NCBI GenBank assembly: GCA_016722045.1
Contig: JADKGY010000007.1
Span: 1-25,194, forward strand
Reading direction: 5' to 3'
Length of the DNA stretch: 25,194 nucleotides
Source: Candidatus Opimibacter skivensis
GTDB lineage: Bacteria; Bacteroidota; Bacteroidia; Chitinophagales; Saprospiraceae
The position numbers and the translations under genes are program-made. Each line of letters begins with the position of its first letter. Positions within the stretch are counted from its first letter, which is position 1. The notes under the pieces were generated by a model. That model worked only from the letters and a program-made list of their open reading frames with translations, had not been told where the DNA came from and ran no database searches. Positions 17,051-25,194 of this stretch are shown here, in pieces.

Positions 17051-18835
17051 TTATTGGATGATAATTAATTCAACATCCATGACATTTCCTTTGTTGACGA
17101 TTATCCAATAAGCGCCAGGCATAAGTGATTTGGTTTCTACCTGAAATTGTTCCTGGTTTGAATCTACATTTCCACTTAGGACTTCATGTCCTCTTTGATC
17201 CATTATAACATATTGTGATTCCTCTTTTTGAAATTCTTTATTGAATTCTATATTTACATTAGTTGATTGACTAATAGGGTTCGGATAAAGTTTAAATATA
17301 TCTTTTTGTATTATCGGTTCCTGAAGATAGGATAGAAAATCGGTGGATAATTTTACTAAAAAATCACTACTATATGCAGTACCACTTGAAAATTCCTGAT
17401 TGAAAATAGTATCAATACCATTAATCTTTAGAAACATATTGAGAATGCCTTTTTTATCACTATATAAATTATAGAACATCCTGTGACTTTTTCCTTCTGT
17501 CATTACATGGTCTTTATAAACTCCGGTACCAGCATCCAATATCCATAGAAATGCATTTTCTCTGTCGGAGGGACCATCATGATGATATTCCTGGCCTCCT
17601 AATAACAAATCACCATACCTGAAAAGACCGCTAATAATTAAATTCCCATCGTTCAGTGTGGTAATACTTTGCAGGAATGATTCTTCAAATGTGCCTTCCA
17701 ATTGAGTGACCCATTGAAAAACACCTTCTGAATTATACTTAATGACTACTGCACGGTAGGGATACATGGTGCCTAACCACGGATTATATAAAACAGTGTC
17801 TCCAACAATACATCTTGAACCATAATATGTTCCAGCTAAATAATAATTCCCGTCCTTGTCAAGGCAGTAATCATCGACCAATAAATTATTCTCAAACGGG
17901 TTGAGGATACCAGATATATTGACGCCTTCAGGTGTATATTTTCCAATAAACGGATTGTCATTTGAATCATTCATAACGGTATCAATACCGTTATATGAAA
18001 AATAAGTGCTTGAAGTGGTGCCCCTGATCAACAGGTTGTGATCCTTATCAATTTCCATATCATACAATTCCTCACGGCCCACGTTCCCGATACGTCTCCA
18101 CCATTCAACTTTATCATTGACAAAATCATATTTGCATAAGACGACTGTCTGACGGCCATAATCTGTTGGATTGTCAGCATACACATGATTATATACTGTG
18201 TCTGATCCAATGAGAATAAAAGGCTGATGATCACGAATCATGAATTCCAAATAAGCAAAATTTTCATCTACTGTTACCTGTCCTAATTCACCGGTGGATG
18301 GAAGGACTGCCTTTAACAGGTTCAGGTTTTCATCAAGCACAATCAAGAGGCCTTTACCCCGATTACCTTCTCTTGGTATCACCACATTTCCTCCCAATGT
18401 AATCGGATAAAGACTGTTTTCAAGTTCTGCGGAATTCAATGTCATGCTGATTACAGTGTTAGTTCCATTGCTGTAATAATCTCTGATCGATTCAGCATTA
18501 TCGATGACAAATGAGTTCAGTAATTCATCTTGATCATTAAGCTTCAATAAAAAGAAATCTGATAAGAAAAGATGTCGGTCTTCAGGATCGTTCCTGTGGG
18601 CAGAGACAAAAGCACCACCAACAATTACCCCTTCAAGTTCTGTATCATCATTTAGTGTCCCAATGTAATAATTCCCTAAAGTATCGTGGATCATATATTC
18701 GATTTGCTGTGTCCAAGATCTTCCTGGTATTTCAATCTTGGACAATACCTGCTGACCAAATGAAGAGTATGACGTAATAATGAAGAGGACGAGGATGCTG
18801 ACACGGCTCATTGAATGGACTGGTGAAATTCTCAT
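17051..18835 (-). CDS. Large T9SS-exported surface protein with propeller-like repeats
   Basis: An intact 594-residue protein. A signal peptide (SRVSILVLFIITSYSSFGQQ) is followed by about 450 residues of WD/NHL/SBBP-like strands with recurring phrases such as DTLGNYYIGTL, DKDHNLLIRGTTSS, DKDGNYYLAGTYYGS and LNDGNLIISGLFRYGDLLLG. This suggests a beta-propeller. The last 80 residues form a type A T9SS sorting domain (FKLYPNPISQSTNVNIEF, MDQRGHEVLSGNV, LMPGAYWIIVNKG). It should be secreted through the outer membrane and attached to the surface. The function is unknown. ATG at 18835 gives MRISPVHS ahead of the signal; the ATG at 18811 gives a more normal signal peptide and may be the true start. 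Despite its length it has no frameshift, unlike most genes here. Confidence 0.85.
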   Translation of the reverse strand: MRISPVHSMSRVSILVLFIITSYSSFGQQVLSKIEIPGRSWTQQIEYMIHDTLGNYYIGTLNDDTELEGVIVGGAFVSAHRNDPEDRHLFLSDFFLLKLNDQDELLNSFVIDNAESIRDYYSNGTNTVISMTLNSAELENSLYPITLGGNVVIPREGNRGKGLLIVLDENLNLLKAVLPSTGELGQVTVDENFAYLEFMIRDHQPFILIGSDTVYNHVYADNPTDYGRQTVVLCKYDFVNDKVEWWRRIGNVGREELYDMEIDKDHNLLIRGTTSSTYFSYNGIDTVMNDSNDNPFIGKYTPEGVNISGILNPFENNLLVDDYCLDKDGNYYLAGTYYGSRCIVGDTVLYNPWLGTMYPYRAVVIKYNSEGVFQWVTQLEGTFEESFLQSITTLNDGNLIISGLFRYGDLLLGGQEYHHDGPSDRENAFLWILDAGTGVYKDHVMTEGKSHRMFYNLYSDKKGILNMFLKINGIDTIFNQEFSSGTAYSSDFLVKLSTDFLSYLQEPIIQKDIFKLYPNPISQSTNVNIEFNKEFQKEESQYVIMDQRGHEVLSGNVDSNQEQFQVETKSLMPGAYWIIVNKGNVMDVELIIIQ

Positions 18836-19177
18836 ATAAAGTAAAAATACCCAATTTTACTCCAAAATAAGACTGAGAATAACACTTCAATTATTTACTT
18901 AGAATCTGCTCAATACGACGTTCACTTTCTTCCAACTATAACCAAATCCCAACCTAAGGCCCTTCCTCAAGCCCTAACTCGACGCCACACCCAAAACCTT
19001 TTAAAAGTTGTTAGTTGTTTGTTGTTAGAAAATGGAATAGTTTAAAGTTGTTAGTTATTTGACTTTTTAACCTAACCAACAACCAAAACCCAACAACCCG
19101 TCCACTTTCCAACAACTAAGAACCTAACACCCTGACAATACCGGCTGCTCTGACCTTGACCCACAAACCCGTGGGGC
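18836..19177. repeat. Intergenic stretch with heptamers and a diffuse inverted repeat
   Basis: GTTGTTA, GTTGTTT, GTTGTTA (19007-19027) form another 7-bp tandem array. A second GTTGTTAG block follows near 19047. The opposite-sense A/C-rich stretch CTAACCAACAACC and CCAACAACC (about 19071-19100) can pair with these, giving a long imperfect stem. No gene is seen. The rimP promoter begins at its right edge. Confidence 0.65.
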
Positions 19178-19208
19178 TTGTTGGTTTGTCAAGAAATACC
19201 TATATTTG
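19178..19208 (+). promoter_or_regulatory. Bacteroidota-type promoter of the rimP-nusA-infB operon
   Basis: TTG (19178-19180), a 20-bp spacer, then TATATTTG (19201-19208). Both the elements and the spacing match the Bacteroidota housekeeping consensus TTG-N19-21-TAnnTTTG. The expected start of transcription is near 19214, about 47 bp before the rimP ATG. Confidence 0.75.
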
Positions 19209-19226
19209 CAGCGCGAAAATCGGTAG

Positions 19227-19252
19227 AGGGAACAGATAAGTTCCCTTTTTTT
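19227..19252 (+). terminator. Terminator-like hairpin in the rimP leader (possible attenuator)
   Basis: AGGGAAC (19227-19233), loop AGATAA, GTTCCCT (19240-19246), followed by a T-tract to 19252. It has the form of an intrinsic terminator but lies between the promoter and the rimP ATG at 19261, so it can only make sense as an attenuator or a translation-control hairpin. Confidence 0.6.
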
Positions 19253-19260
19253 ATTGCACT

Positions 19261-19743
19261 ATGTCACAGACCACGGCACTTAATCATCTGGAACCACTGA
19301 TCCGTTCGACCTTCGAAGAGGGCCGCTGCGGGGAGTATTACCTGGTGGACCTGGAGATATCCGCATCAAAGCATATTTCTGTCTATGTGGATGGAGATGA
19401 GGGAGTTAGCCTGGACGCATGTACCCAGATCAGCCGGATACTGGAGTCCGTTCTGGATGTGGAGCCTTCTCTGGGAGGGATTTATACCCTGGAGGTTTCG
19501 TCACCAGGAGTGAACAGACCCTTGAAATACACGAGGCAGTACCTTAAGCATACTGGCCGGACCCTTCGCATAGAGTTATTGAACGGATCGAAAGTCGAAG
19601 GCGTTCTGACGAGCACAGGCCACGATTCGGTCACCATTGAAATGAAGCCTGTGGATAAGAAAAGCAAAGCGGAATCAAAAGAGATACCGTGGGAAGAGAT
19701 TAAAGAAGCTTATGTTACTATTCAGTTTGGGAAATCTAAGTAA
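19261..19743 (+). CDS. rimP: Ribosome maturation factor RimP
   Basis: An intact 160-residue protein matching RimP, which helps assemble the 30S subunit. The N-terminal domain shows YYLVDLEISASKHISVYVDG, SLDACTQISRILESVLD and the family signature YTLEVSSPGVNRPLK. The C-terminal SH3-like domain has GRTLRIELLNGSKVEGVL and the closing strand EIPWEEIKEAYVTIQF. It is first in the conserved rimP-nusA-infB operon. A clear promoter lies upstream, and the next gene starts 112 bp downstream after two tandem-repeat arrays. Confidence 0.95.
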   Translation: MSQTTALNHLEPLIRSTFEEGRCGEYYLVDLEISASKHISVYVDGDEGVSLDACTQISRILESVLDVEPSLGGIYTLEVSSPGVNRPLKYTRQYLKHTGRTLRIELLNGSKVEGVLTSTGHDSVTIEMKPVDKKSKAESKEIPWEEIKEAYVTIQFGKSK

Positions 19744-19745
19744 AT

Positions 19746-19846
19746 CAATAGGCAATAGGCAATCAGCAATAGGCAAAATAAAATAAACAATAAAACAAAT
19801 AAACTCATCAACAAATAAACCCATAAACCCATAAACTCATAAACAT
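19746..19846. repeat. 7-bp and 8-bp tandem arrays between rimP and nusA
   Basis: CAATAGG, CAATAGG, CAATCAG, CAATAGG (19746-19773) have a 7-bp period. ATAAACCC, ATAAACCC, ATAAACTC, ATAAACAT (19815-19846) have an 8-bp period. They sit inside an operon, so they are transcribed, and end 9 bp before the nusA ATG. Confidence 0.85.
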
Positions 19847-19855
19847 GCCAAAATC

Positions 19856-21092
19856 ATGAATCTAATCGAATCATTTTCCGAATTTAAAGCCGGAAAAAAC
19901 ATAGATAGACCCACGATGGTCAGGGTGATGGAAGATGTATTCCGTACACTCATCAAAAAGAAATATGGCTCCGACGACCACTTTGATATCATCGTCAATA
20001 CGAACGGTGACCTTCAACTCTGGAGAGTACGCAAGATCGTACCCGATGGTGAGGTGATGGACGAGCAGGCCCAGGTTTCTTATTCAGAAGCGAAGAGCAT
20101 TGATGATAGTTATGAGTTAGATGAAGAATGCTACGAAGAGCTTACACACTTGAAGACTTCGGGCGACGAGCGATCATGGCCGCAAGACAAACCCTTGTAT
20201 CCAGGATCATGGAACTTGAAAGGATGAAGTATTCCAGCGCTATAAAGATCGCGAAGGTGAGATCATCCTTGGTGAAGTACAACAGATATTGAAAAGAGAG
20301 ATACTCATCCTTGATGATGCGACCAGCAATGAACTCCTGCTCCCAAGAACTGAAATGATCCGCGGTGATTATTTCAAGAAAGGGGACATGGTGCGTGCCA
20401 TCATCAAGAAGGTGGAAATGAAGAATAATAATCCTGTCATCATCATTTCAAGGACAGATAATATGTTCCTCGCGAAACTGATGGAACAGGAAGTACCCGA
20501 AGTTGAGGATGGCCTGATCACCATCAAAAAGATCGTTCGTCTTCCGGGAGAAAGAGCCAAAGTGGCTGTTGAATCCTATGATGACCGGATCGATCCTGTT
20601 GGCGCATGTGTAGGGATGAAGGGATCAAGGATACATGGTATCGTACGGGAATTGAGAAATGAGAATATTGACATCGTCAATTTTGCCAATAATCTGTCTC
20701 TCTTTATTCAACGTGCATTGACACCGGCGAAAGTATCAAGCATTGAAATCAATAATGAAACCAAACGGGCTAGTGTATTCCTCAAGCCTGACCAGGTATC
20801 ATTAGCGATAGGAAAAGGCGGATCAAACATTAAGTTGGCAAGTTGGCTGACCGAAGTTGAAATAGATGTGTTTAGAGATAGTTCGGATGCGGACAATGAA
20901 GATGTGGATCTTGACGAATTTTCAGATGAGCTCGAGCCATGGATCATCGATGAGCTCAAGGGAATCGGTCTTGATACGGCGAGAAGTGTACTTGCATTGA
21001 GTAAAGAAGAGCTTGTGCGCAGGACTGATCTTGAAGAAGAAACAGTGGATGAAATTTTACGGATATTTACAACCGAATTTGAGGATAGTTGA
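19856..21092 (+). CDS. nusA: Transcription termination/antitermination factor NusA, two frameshifts
   Basis: About 411 residues. The N-terminal RNA-polymerase-binding domain is MNLIESFSEFKAGKNIDRPT onward, with IVNTNGDLQLWRVRKIV. An indel near 20128 leads to TLEDFGRRAIMAARQTLVSR, and one near 20226 to DEVFQRYKDREGEIILGEVQ. The S1 domain follows (EILILDDATSNELLLPRTEM), then KH1 and KH2 (RIDPVGACVGMKGSRIHGIV, VSLAIGKGGSNIKLASWL). A short acidic helix-hairpin tail (LDEFSDELEPWIIDELKGIG) ends the protein. NusA controls pausing, termination and antitermination. Because NusA is generally essential, both shifts are likely sequence errors. ATG at 19856 gives the standard family start. Confidence 0.95.
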
Positions 21093-21097
21093 TTTTG

Positions 21098-21136
21098 AAT
21101 CTCTTTGTCATTAAATAGATAGCAAAGAGGAGATTG
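21098..21136 (+). promoter_or_regulatory. Hairpin between nusA and infB
   Basis: AATCTCTTTG (21098-21107) pairs with CAAAGAGGAGATT (about 21123-21136) with a small bulge. There is no T-tract, so it is more likely an RNA-processing or stability element than a terminator. It lies 18 bp before the infB ATG. Confidence 0.35.
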
Positions 21137-21153
21137 TGAACTGAATACCAAAT

Positions 21154-23933
21154 ATGCAGCAAAGACTTGTTAAAGTTGCCAAAGAATTAAATGTCGGTAC
21201 GGACACTATCGTGGAATACCTTTCGAAGAAAGGATTTGCCGTAGAAGCCAAGCCGACAAGCATGATTTCTGAAGATATGCACAACCTGCTACTTCAGGAA
21301 TTCGGTGGCAATATTGCCATCAAGGAACAGGCCAATAACATGGTCATCGGTGCCCGGCCTGTAAAAGCTGCTGATGTGATAGCACCCGTTGCGCCTGAGC
21401 CGCCTAAAAAGGAAGTTCATGTTGCACCTCCTGTTGCGCCGCCGGTAGAAAAGCCGGTTCAGAAAACGGAAGCACCTGAAAGAAAAACTGAAAGTTAAAG
21501 TCGTAGGTAAAATTGACCTTACACCTAAAGCTCCGGAGACAAAAGCAAAAGAAGAAGTACCTGAAGAAGTCCTTGTTCCTGAACCTGTCAAAGAAGAAAT
21601 AAAACCGGAAGTAAAACCTGTTGAAGAAAAAGAGAAAGAGGATGAGCTGATCAAGGCTGAAGCACCTCAACTTCAGGGATTAACTATCCTGGGTAAGATC
21701 GATACAGATAAGTTTGATTCTTCAAAAATCAAGAAAGAAAAGGAGAAGGAAAAAGAAAGACTGGCTGCTAAAGCAAAGAAAGACAAGGAATCAAAACCAC
21801 TCGCTTCATCAGACAACAGCACACAGCAAAAACGCAAACGCAAACGTAAGAATGTAGGCGGTGGCACATACGAAAGTCGTCCGGATAACAGAGCACGTCC
21901 TCAGACTGGCGGCGCTACCGGTGCAACATCAGGTGGTGGAGGAACAGGAAGTGGTGCAGGGCCAGGTGCGCGCAAAGGTCCGGTACGTCAGGGTGGACGG
22001 GATGATGTCAAAGAAGTTTCAAAGAAAGAGATCGATGATCAGATACGCGCTACAATGGCTCGCCTCTCCGGAGGAAAGAGCAAGCGTCAGAAAATAAGAA
22101 GAGAATCACGCAGAGATAAAGTCGATCGCCAGGAATTGCTGACATCGGAAGTGAGCGATACCAAATTGCAGTTGACAGAATTTGTTTCTGTTTCTGAATT
22201 AGCCAGCGTCATGAATCAGCAGGTCACAGATGTCATCATGACATGTATGAATCTGGGCGTCATCGTTTCGATCAATCAGCGACTTGATGCGGAAATTATC
22301 GAGTTAGTTGCAGGTGAATTTGGCTTTGAAGTTGAATTTGTATCCGCTGAAGATCAGACCTATTTTGAAGAAGAAGTAGTCGATGATCCCGCCGATCTCA
22401 AACCAAGACCACCTATAGTAACTGTCATGGGCCACGTCGACCATGGAAAGACTTCGCTACTCGATTATATCCGAAGTGCGAATGTCGTCAGTGGTGAGGC
22501 TGGAGGTATTACCCAGCACATCGGTGCATATGAAGTAGAAGTAAAACCAGGTAAGTCTATTACATTCCTTGATACACCTGGTCACGAAGCCTTTACGCTG
22601 CCATGCGTGCTCGAGGTGCCAAAGTGACGGACATAGCTGTCATCATCATTGCTGCGGATGATAGCATCATGCCTCAGACGCGTGAAGCGATCAGTCACGC
22701 GCAAGCCGCAGGTGTTCCGATCATATTTGCGATCAATAAGATTGATAAGAATGGAGCGGATCCTGAAAAGATAAAGAAGAATTGTCACGGATGAATTTAT
22801 TGGTAGAAGATTGGGAGGTAAAATTCAATCGTCTGATATTTCTGCGAAGACAGGACTTAATGTAGATGAATTACTTGAAAGATCCTGCTTTGAAGCAGAA
22901 CTTCTCGATCTAAAAGCAAATCTGATCGCCTTGCCGTGGGAACTGTTATAGAAGCCTCATTGGATAAGGGTCGTGGTTATGTGACGAAGTTATTAGTACA
23001 AACCGGCAACCTTGCTATAGGTGATATCATCGTGACAGGATCATTCAGTGGTAAAGTAAAAGCCATGTTTAATGAGCGTGGTAAGAAAGTAAAAGAAGTC
23101 GGACCATCAGCTCCTGTACTTGTACTAGGTCTGAATGGCGCTCCACAAGCGGGTGAAAAATTCCGCGAATATGAAAGTGAACAGGATGCGCGATCAGTAG
23201 CTGCATACCGTGGACAAATAAATCGTGAACAAAGCAACCGGGCGAACAAACGTATTTCACTGGATGAAATCGGACGTCGTCTCGCGTTGGGAAGTTTCAA
23301 AGAGCTTAACCTCATCATCAAGGGTGACGTGGATGGATCGATCGAAGCTATGGCAGATTCACTTGAAAAACTCTCCATTGAAGATCAAGGTTAAATATCA
23401 TCCATCAGGCTGTTGGTCAGATAGTAGAATCCGATGTATTGTTGGCGTCAGCTTCTGATGCGATCATCATTGGCTTCAGGTAAGGCCTTCAGTGGCTGCC
23501 CGAAAACTGGCAGAGAGAAGGTGTGGAAATCAAGATGTACTCTATCATCTACGAAGCGATCAATAATGAAATCAAGGCCGCTATCGAGGGGATGTTGGAA
23601 CCAACCAAAGAAGAGAAGATCCTGGACTGAGTTGAAGTCAGAGAAATATTCAAGGTCAGTAAGATCGGTACAGTGGCAGGTTGTTTTGTCACTGAAGGGA
23701 AAATTGCCCGGAACAATCACATCCGGCTTATCCGTGATGGTATCGTCATCTATCCTACAAAAGAAAATGTGCATGGTGAAATAGCCACGCTCAAACGTTT
23801 CAAAGATGATGTGAAAGAAGTGAAGTCGGGTATGGAATGCGGTATTATCATCAAGAACTTCAATGATGTCAAAGTCGGCGACGTGGTCGAGGTATATGAG
23901 ATCAATGAGATACGGCAGAAACTAGATAATTAA
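21154..23933 (+). CDS. infB: Translation initiation factor IF-2, many frameshifts
   Basis: About 925 residues when read across frames. The N-terminal IF2_N motif is QQRLVKVAKELNVGTDTIVE. A long Lys/Glu/Pro/Ala linker follows (frame changes near 21495 and 22050), with a basic RKRKRKNVGGG patch and MARLSGGKSKRQKIRRE. The second IF2_N is VSVSELASVMNQQVTDVIM. The G domain has G1 GHVDHGKT at 22430-22453, GGITQHIGAYEV (G2), DTPGHEAF (G3) and NKID (G4). Domains II-IV follow (GTVIEASLDKGRGYVTKLLV, EIKMYSIIYEAINNEIKAAI, KIGTVAGCFVTEGKI) to TAA at 23931-23933. About nine indels are needed, for example near 22600, 22785, 22900, 23390, 23485 and 23630. IF-2 is essential, so these are almost certainly errors in the sequence. 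Confidence 0.95.
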
Positions 23934-24081
23934 GTAACGAATAACGAATAACGAGTAACGAATATCGAGCGAAGCGATGATCCCGCCATACGAAGTCATG
24001 ATGCGGGAACGAGTAACGAATAACAAATAACGAGATTCACTACTCACTACTCACTACTCACTACTCACTACTGACCACTCA
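23934..24081. repeat. Three heptamer arrays and a hairpin after infB
   Basis: GTAACGA, ATAACGA, ATAACGA, GTAACGA, ATATCGA (23934-23968) start directly after the infB stop. A spacer contains TCCCGC and GCGGGA (about 23982-24008) as a hairpin. Then come GGAACGA, GTAACGA, ATAACAA, ATAACGA (24006-24033), and finally six CTACTCA-type units (24040-24081). All have a 7-bp period. The last array ends 3 bp before the next gene. Confidence 0.9.
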
Positions 24082-24084
24082 CGA

Positions 24085-24852
24085 TTGAAGATTCTTGATG
24101 ACAGGCTGCAAATTTGGCTGGATGAAAAAAGCAGATGCTTATAATCAACCATCTTTTATTTCGTTGGATCCGATTTCTGTTCCGCATCAATTTTCATTGC
24201 TCCAGGACATAGAGATTGCAGGATTCTTTGCAGCCATCATGGCGTGGGGACAACGGCCAACGATCATCAACAAGTCGAGATGAATTGTTGAGATTGATGG
24301 ATAGTGCTCCGCATCAATTCATCACGCAGCATCAGGAGAGAGATCGAAAAAATTCTTCACGTTCAAGCACAGGACGCTTCCCCTGATGATATTATTTTCT
24401 TTCCGATGCACTCAACGGTTTTATCAAAGCATGACAGTCTCGAAGATGCATTTGCTGATCATGACATCAGAAGATAAAGATGTATACAATGGCCTTGCCG
24501 GTTTTTACAACATTGTTTTGATCTCCATGGGTCATGGAGCCTCACGTAAGCATATCTCCACGCCTGAACGGAAATCTGCCGCATAAGCGATTGAATATAT
24601 ACCTCCGATGGATGGTGAGACAAGATGACAAGGAGTGGATTTTGGATTGTGGGAAAAGGATATCTCCGTCACAACTTGTCATTCCTTTAGATCTTCATGT
24701 TGGAAATGTAGCTCGCCAACGGTTTTACTTGATCCGAAAAATTAATGACTGGCAGGCTGCAAAGGAATTGACTGATCGACTTAAAGAATTTGATTCACAG
24801 ATCCAAGTGAAATATGATTTGCGCTGTTGGGGCGGGCGTTAACGGAATGTAA
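24085..24852 (+). CDS. TIGR02757-family protein, frameshifted
   Basis: About 255 residues read across at least five frames. The start is LKILDDRLQIWLDEK (TTG at 24085 or a start lost to an indel). The family's best motif follows after a shift near 24130: FISLDPISVPHQFS, then DIEIAGFFAAIMAWGQRPTI. Later pieces are MDSAPHQFI-like, RFYQSM, KRLNIYLRWMVRQDD, SPSQLVIPLDLHVGNVAR and NDWQAAKELTDRLKEFD. The C-terminus read with one more shift is FALxGAGVNGM with TAA at 24850-24852. The family is widespread in Bacteroidota and its function is not established; its fold has been related to helix-hairpin-helix DNA glycosylase-like proteins, of which I am not certain. Downstream is a small palindrome. Confidence 0.85.
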
Positions 24853-25194
24853 AGTTTAAAAAGTAGGGCCAGGGTGCAACACACCACTTTCGCGCTATTT
24901 AAGTCTCAGACTTAAAATCAAGGTATCTCGAATCTTTGACCATATCTTAATCTCCTCCTTGCAGTTTGCAACTGCGACCGGGGGTCCCTTTTGCCAAATC
25001 TAAGTTCCGAAAAAGCTGATCCTGGGGGCCAGGATTTCCACTCAGCCCGGTCAGGGTTGGGAGTTCTTCATCATCACATACACACGGAGGTGCGACCCGG
25101 GGCTGTAACACTGATGGTCCTTTCAGGATCACCAAGGTCCACTCCTACAGTATCACAGTTGTATTTCTCCAGCCTCTCACTTTCTCACTTTCTC
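24853..25194. other. Window edge: palindrome and possible end of a minus-strand gene
   Basis: TTTAAGTCT (24898-24906), one base, AGACTTAAA (24908-24916) is a perfect 9-bp palindrome. From about 24950 to 25135 the DNA is richer in G+C than its surroundings. On the minus strand two frames read protein-like text: NCDTVGVDLGDPERTISVTA at about 25170-25100, which recalls PKD/adhesin-type strands, and CDDEELPTLTGLSGNPG further on. Frame breaks and the lack of a start prevent a firm call. The last 25 bp contain a CTCACTTT 8-bp repeat. Confidence 0.25.

Noticed and set aside
21154..23933. Programmed frameshifting in infB
   Set aside because: About nine shifts in both directions with no common slippery site, and similar shifts in many unrelated genes, fit sequencing error.
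23934..24081. Repeat block after infB as a CRISPR array
   Set aside because: The units are 7 bp, contiguous and without spacers, and no cas genes are present.
1..25194. tRNA, rRNA or insertion sequence genes
   Set aside because: No cloverleaf, rRNA-like stretch, transposase or flanking target-site duplication was recognised by eye; a covariance-model search could still find a small RNA.

Overview
The window reads as chromosomal DNA of a member of the Bacteroidota, probably Saprospiria-like. Supporting signs are two exported proteins with a C-terminal type IX secretion (T9SS) sorting domain, a TIGR02757-family protein, a futalosine-pathway MqnC, an OmpA protein of the type common in Saprospiraceae, and promoters with the Bacteroidota -7 element TAnnTTTG. 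Many genes are broken by single-base frameshifts. These include nusA and infB, which a bacterium cannot lose, so most breaks are best read as indel errors in the assembly, not as gene decay. Errors are dense in about 600-10400 and 19850-24850 and almost absent in 10450-19750. I report each such gene as one CDS across its frames.

Layout. 1-168: the end of an unrecognised gene and a terminator. 609-3311 (minus): an OmpA-family lipid/peptidoglycan-type outer membrane protein and a T9SS-exported parallel beta-helix protein. 3407-3737 (plus): a small Lys/Ala-rich histone-H1-like protein. 3878-7751 (minus): the most interesting locus, a predicted two-TM channel with TrkA_N/RCK and prokaryotic RyR domains, followed by a TIR-coiled coil-transmembrane-DUF1566 protein. 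7930-9051 (plus): a PLP enzyme of the D-threonine aldolase/D-serine dehydratase-like type. 9131-11058 (minus): dodecin, a TPR lipoprotein and a DUF937 protein, the last two translationally coupled. 11408-13387 (plus): a GH73-like glucosaminidase with LysM domains, overlapping an outer-membrane beta-barrel gene. 13728-15702 (minus): mqnC coupled to a purine nucleoside phosphorylase. 15905-16817 (minus): a higBA toxin-antitoxin pair with a visible operator, and a lone DUF433 antitoxin-like gene. 17051-18835 (minus): a large intact T9SS-exported protein. 19178-23933 (plus): the rimP-nusA-infB translation/transcription operon with a clear promoter and a terminator-like leader hairpin. 24085-24852 (plus): a TIGR02757-family protein.

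The spaces between genes are unusual. Many hold tandem arrays of exactly 7-bp units whose sequence differs from place to place, and others hold strong palindromes, two of which share the end GACACTCAGAC. The best candidate for an undescribed system is the channel-RyR plus TIR-TM-DUF1566 pair: a possible membrane signalling or defence module in which a TIR enzyme acting on NAD+ is placed next to a channel carrying a nucleotide-binding RCK domain and a RyR domain. That functional link is inference.
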